From assembly GCA_965249035.1 (NCBI GenBank), contig CBDFKV010000007.1, forward strand, positions 1,629,466 through 1,693,465: 64,000 nucleotides of DNA. The letters run 5' to 3'. The notes under the pieces were generated by a model. That model saw only the letters and a program-made list of their open reading frames with translations, had not been told where the DNA came from and did no database searches. Numbering within the stretch: position 1 is the first letter of the stretch; each line of letters starts with the position of its first letter. Both the position numbers and the translations under genes were made by a program. The stretch comes from CBDFKV01 sp965249035. Its GTDB lineage: Bacteria > Pseudomonadota > Gammaproteobacteria > Arenicellales > Poriferihabitantaceae. Below are positions 63,701-64,000 of this stretch, piece after piece.

Positions 63701-64000
63701 ATCCAGCGGATCCAACGGACGATCCCACAACGTTTGCGATCGCGCCGGTACCGGGCATCAGTCTGACCAAATCAGTGGCCAGTTACGATGACACCAACGG
63801 CAATAGCCTGGTGGATGCGGGCGACACCCTGACCTACAGCTTCTTAGTGAGCAATACGGGTAATGTGGACTTGAGTCCGGTAACGATCACCGATACCAAA
63901 CTGGGCTTAGCGGCTGAGCTGTGCGTGACGCCAGCGACCTTACTGGTAGGTGAAACGGACATTGTCCTGTACAACGGCGGCGCCGGTGACGTATGTAATT
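57779..64000 (+). repeat. 519-base tandem coding repeat array, right (inverted) arm
   Basis: About 12 copies of the same 519-base unit, now in sense on the plus strand, running to the window edge. Copies look identical except the last, which has one extra C near 63966 (ATTGTCCTGT instead of ATTGTCTGT). No non-repeat sequence follows. Confidence 0.95.
57790..64000 (+). CDS. Open DUF11-repeat reading frame in the inverted arm (partial, no true start or stop)
   Basis: The plus strand is open from the junction to the window edge and encodes the same 173-residue DUF11 unit as giant gene 2. The ATG at 57790 lies inside a repeat and has no signal peptide, so it is not a believable start. The single-base insertion near 63966 shifts the frame for the last dozen codons. 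Best read as a mirror copy of the minus-strand gene, created by real inversion or by assembly error, and not as an independent gene. Confidence 0.3.
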   Translation, partial: MGGIENVATATGSPVDENGDPIDDPANPGNPLPDVTDASDTGTDADGNPVTDPDLTETPNPLGENPNDPADPTDDPTTFAIAPVPGISLTKSVASYDDTNGNSLVDAGDTLTYSFLVSNTGNVDLSPVTITDTKLGLAAELCVTPATLLVGETDIVCTTAAPVTYVITGADVTMGGIENVATATGSPVDENGDPIDDPANPGNPLPDVTDASDTGTDADGNPVTDPDLTETPNPLGENPNDPADPTDDPTTFAIAPVPGISLTKSVASYDDTNGNSLVDAGDTLTYSFLVSNTGNVDLSPVTITDTKLGLAAELCVTPATLLVGETDIVCTTAAPVTYVITGADVTMGGIENVATATGSPVDENGDPIDDPANPGNPLPDVTDASDTGTDADGNPVTDPDLTETPNPLGENPNDPADPTDDPTTFAIAPVPGISLTKSVASYDDTNGNSLVDAGDTLTYSFLVSNTGNVDLSPVTITDTKLGLAAELCVTPATLLVGETDIVCTTAAPVTYVITGADVTMGGIENVATATGSPVDENGDPIDDPANPGNPLPDVTDASDTGTDADGNPVTDPDLTETPNPLGENPNDPADPTDDPTTFAIAPVPGISLTKSVASYDDTNGNSLVDAGDTLTYSFLVSNTGNVDLSPVTITDTKLGLAAELCVTPATLLVGETDIVCTTAAPVTYVITGADVTMGGIENVATATGSPVDENGDPIDDPANPGNPLPDVTDASDTGTDADGNPVTDPDLTETPNPLGENPNDPADPTDDPTTFAIAPVPGISLTKSVASYDDTNGNSLVDAGDTLTYSFLVSNTGNVDLSPVTITDTKLGLAAELCVTPATLLVGETDIVCTTAAPVTYVITGADVTMGGIENVATATGSPVDENGDPIDDPANPGNPLPDVTDASDTGTDADGNPVTDPDLTETPNPLGENPNDPADPTDDPTTFAIAPVPGISLTKSVASYDDTNGNSLVDAGDTLTYSFLVSNTGNVDLSPVTITDTKLGLAAELCVTPATLLVGETDIVCTTAAPVTYVITGADVTMGGIENVATATGSPVDENGDPIDDPANPGNPLPDVTDASDTGTDADGNPVTDPDLTETPNPLGENPNDPADPTDDPTTFAIAPVPGISLTKSVASYDDTNGNSLVDAGDTLTYSFLVSNTGNVDLSPVTITDTKLGLAAELCVTPATLLVGETDIVCTTAAPVTYVITGADVTMGGIENVATATGSPVDENGDPIDDPANPGNPLPDVTDASDTGTDADGNPVTDPDLTETPNPLGENPNDPADPTDDPTTFAIAPVPGISLTKSVASYDDTNGNSLVDAGDTLTYSFLVSNTGNVDLSPVTITDTKLGLAAELCVTPATLLVGETDIVCTTAAPVTYVITGADVTMGGIENVATATGSPVDENGDPIDDPANPGNPLPDVTDASDTGTDADGNPVTDPDLTETPNPLGENPNDPADPTDDPTTFAIAPVPGISLTKSVASYDDTNGNSLVDAGDTLTYSFLVSNTGNVDLSPVTITDTKLGLAAELCVTPATLLVGETDIVCTTAAPVTYVITGADVTMGGIENVATATGSPVDENGDPIDDPANPGNPLPDVTDASDTGTDADGNPVTDPDLTETPNPLGENPNDPADPTDDPTTFAIAPVPGISLTKSVASYDDTNGNSLVDAGDTLTYSFLVSNTGNVDLSPVTITDTKLGLAAELCVTPATLLVGETDIVCTTAAPVTYVITGADVTMGGIENVATATGSPVDENGDPIDDPANPGNPLPDVTDASDTGTDADGNPVTDPDLTETPNPLGENPNDPADPTDDPTTFAIAPVPGISLTKSVASYDDTNGNSLVDAGDTLTYSFLVSNTGNVDLSPVTITDTKLGLAAELCVTPATLLVGETDIVCTTAAPVTYVITGADVTMGGIENVATATGSPVDENGDPIDDPANPGNPLPDVTDASDTGTDADGNPVTDPDLTETPNPLGENPNDPADPTDDPTTFAIAPVPGISLTKSVASYDDTNGNSLVDAGDTLTYSFLVSNTGNVDLSPVTITDTKLGLAAELCVTPATLLVGETDIVLYNGGAGDVCN

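Noticed and set aside
53327..63770. Repeated 151-codon open frames (starting MVRLMPGTGA) antisense to the DUF11 array
   Set aside because: They are mirror readings of a codon-biased repeat; the sense frame encodes a recognisable DUF11 domain and the antisense frame has no family features.
53233..64000. CRISPR array or satellite DNA as the explanation for the repeats
   Set aside because: The unit is 519 bases, a whole number of codons, with no spacers, and the repeats run into a longer coding frame.

Overview
The window looks like a chromosomal segment of a Gammaproteobacterium. The minus-strand cluster accA-tilS-pyrG-kdsA and the compact glycogen operon fit that group. No rRNA or tRNA gene was seen, so genus cannot be fixed. 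I infer a free-living heterotroph that stores glycogen and exports very large surface or secreted proteins.

Region 1 (1-10.8 kb): a lysozyme-like lipoprotein, a secreted beta-propeller-like protein, a tandem universal stress protein with an FNR/Anr-like box upstream, and an AT-rich orphan membrane protein. These are followed by accA, tilS, pyrG and kdsA on the minus strand, and a PP-loop sulfur-transfer gene overlapping a TusA-like gene on the plus strand. Region 2 (10.8-14.4 kb): leuC, leuD and a LeuA-type synthase, with no leuB. Region 3 (14.5-28.1 kb): eight glycogen and maltodextrin genes (pgi, glk, glgC, GH57, malQ, glgB, glgA, glgP), several overlapping by 4-8 bases. Glucose enters as glucose-6-phosphate, is activated by GlgC, polymerised by GlgA, branched by GlgB, and recovered by GlgP, MalQ and the GH57 enzyme. 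Region 4 (28.1-35.6 kb): an SDR-like protein, a MoaB/CinA-type protein, citrate synthase with a clear terminator and an operator-like palindrome, a hydrolase, a methyltransferase and a molybdopterin oxidoreductase.

Region 5 (35.5-64 kb) is the unusual part. Two paralogous minus-strand cassettes each hold a giant secreted repeat protein ending in a gingipain-like C25 protease module, followed by a small protein with an RR-x-x-LKWTPP (Tat-like) signal. Between them lie a subtilisin-like protease with a DUF11-like tail, an IS5-type element, an integrase-like pseudogene broken by an 8-base duplication, and an IS256 remnant. The upstream giant gene is made of perfect 519-base (173-residue) repeats. 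At 57778/57779 it folds back on itself: the array runs on in the opposite orientation to the end of the window, giving about 20.7 copies in two inverted arms. The foldback is either a real inverted duplication or, I think more likely, an assembly artefact. Either way the true N-terminus of this gene is not in the window.
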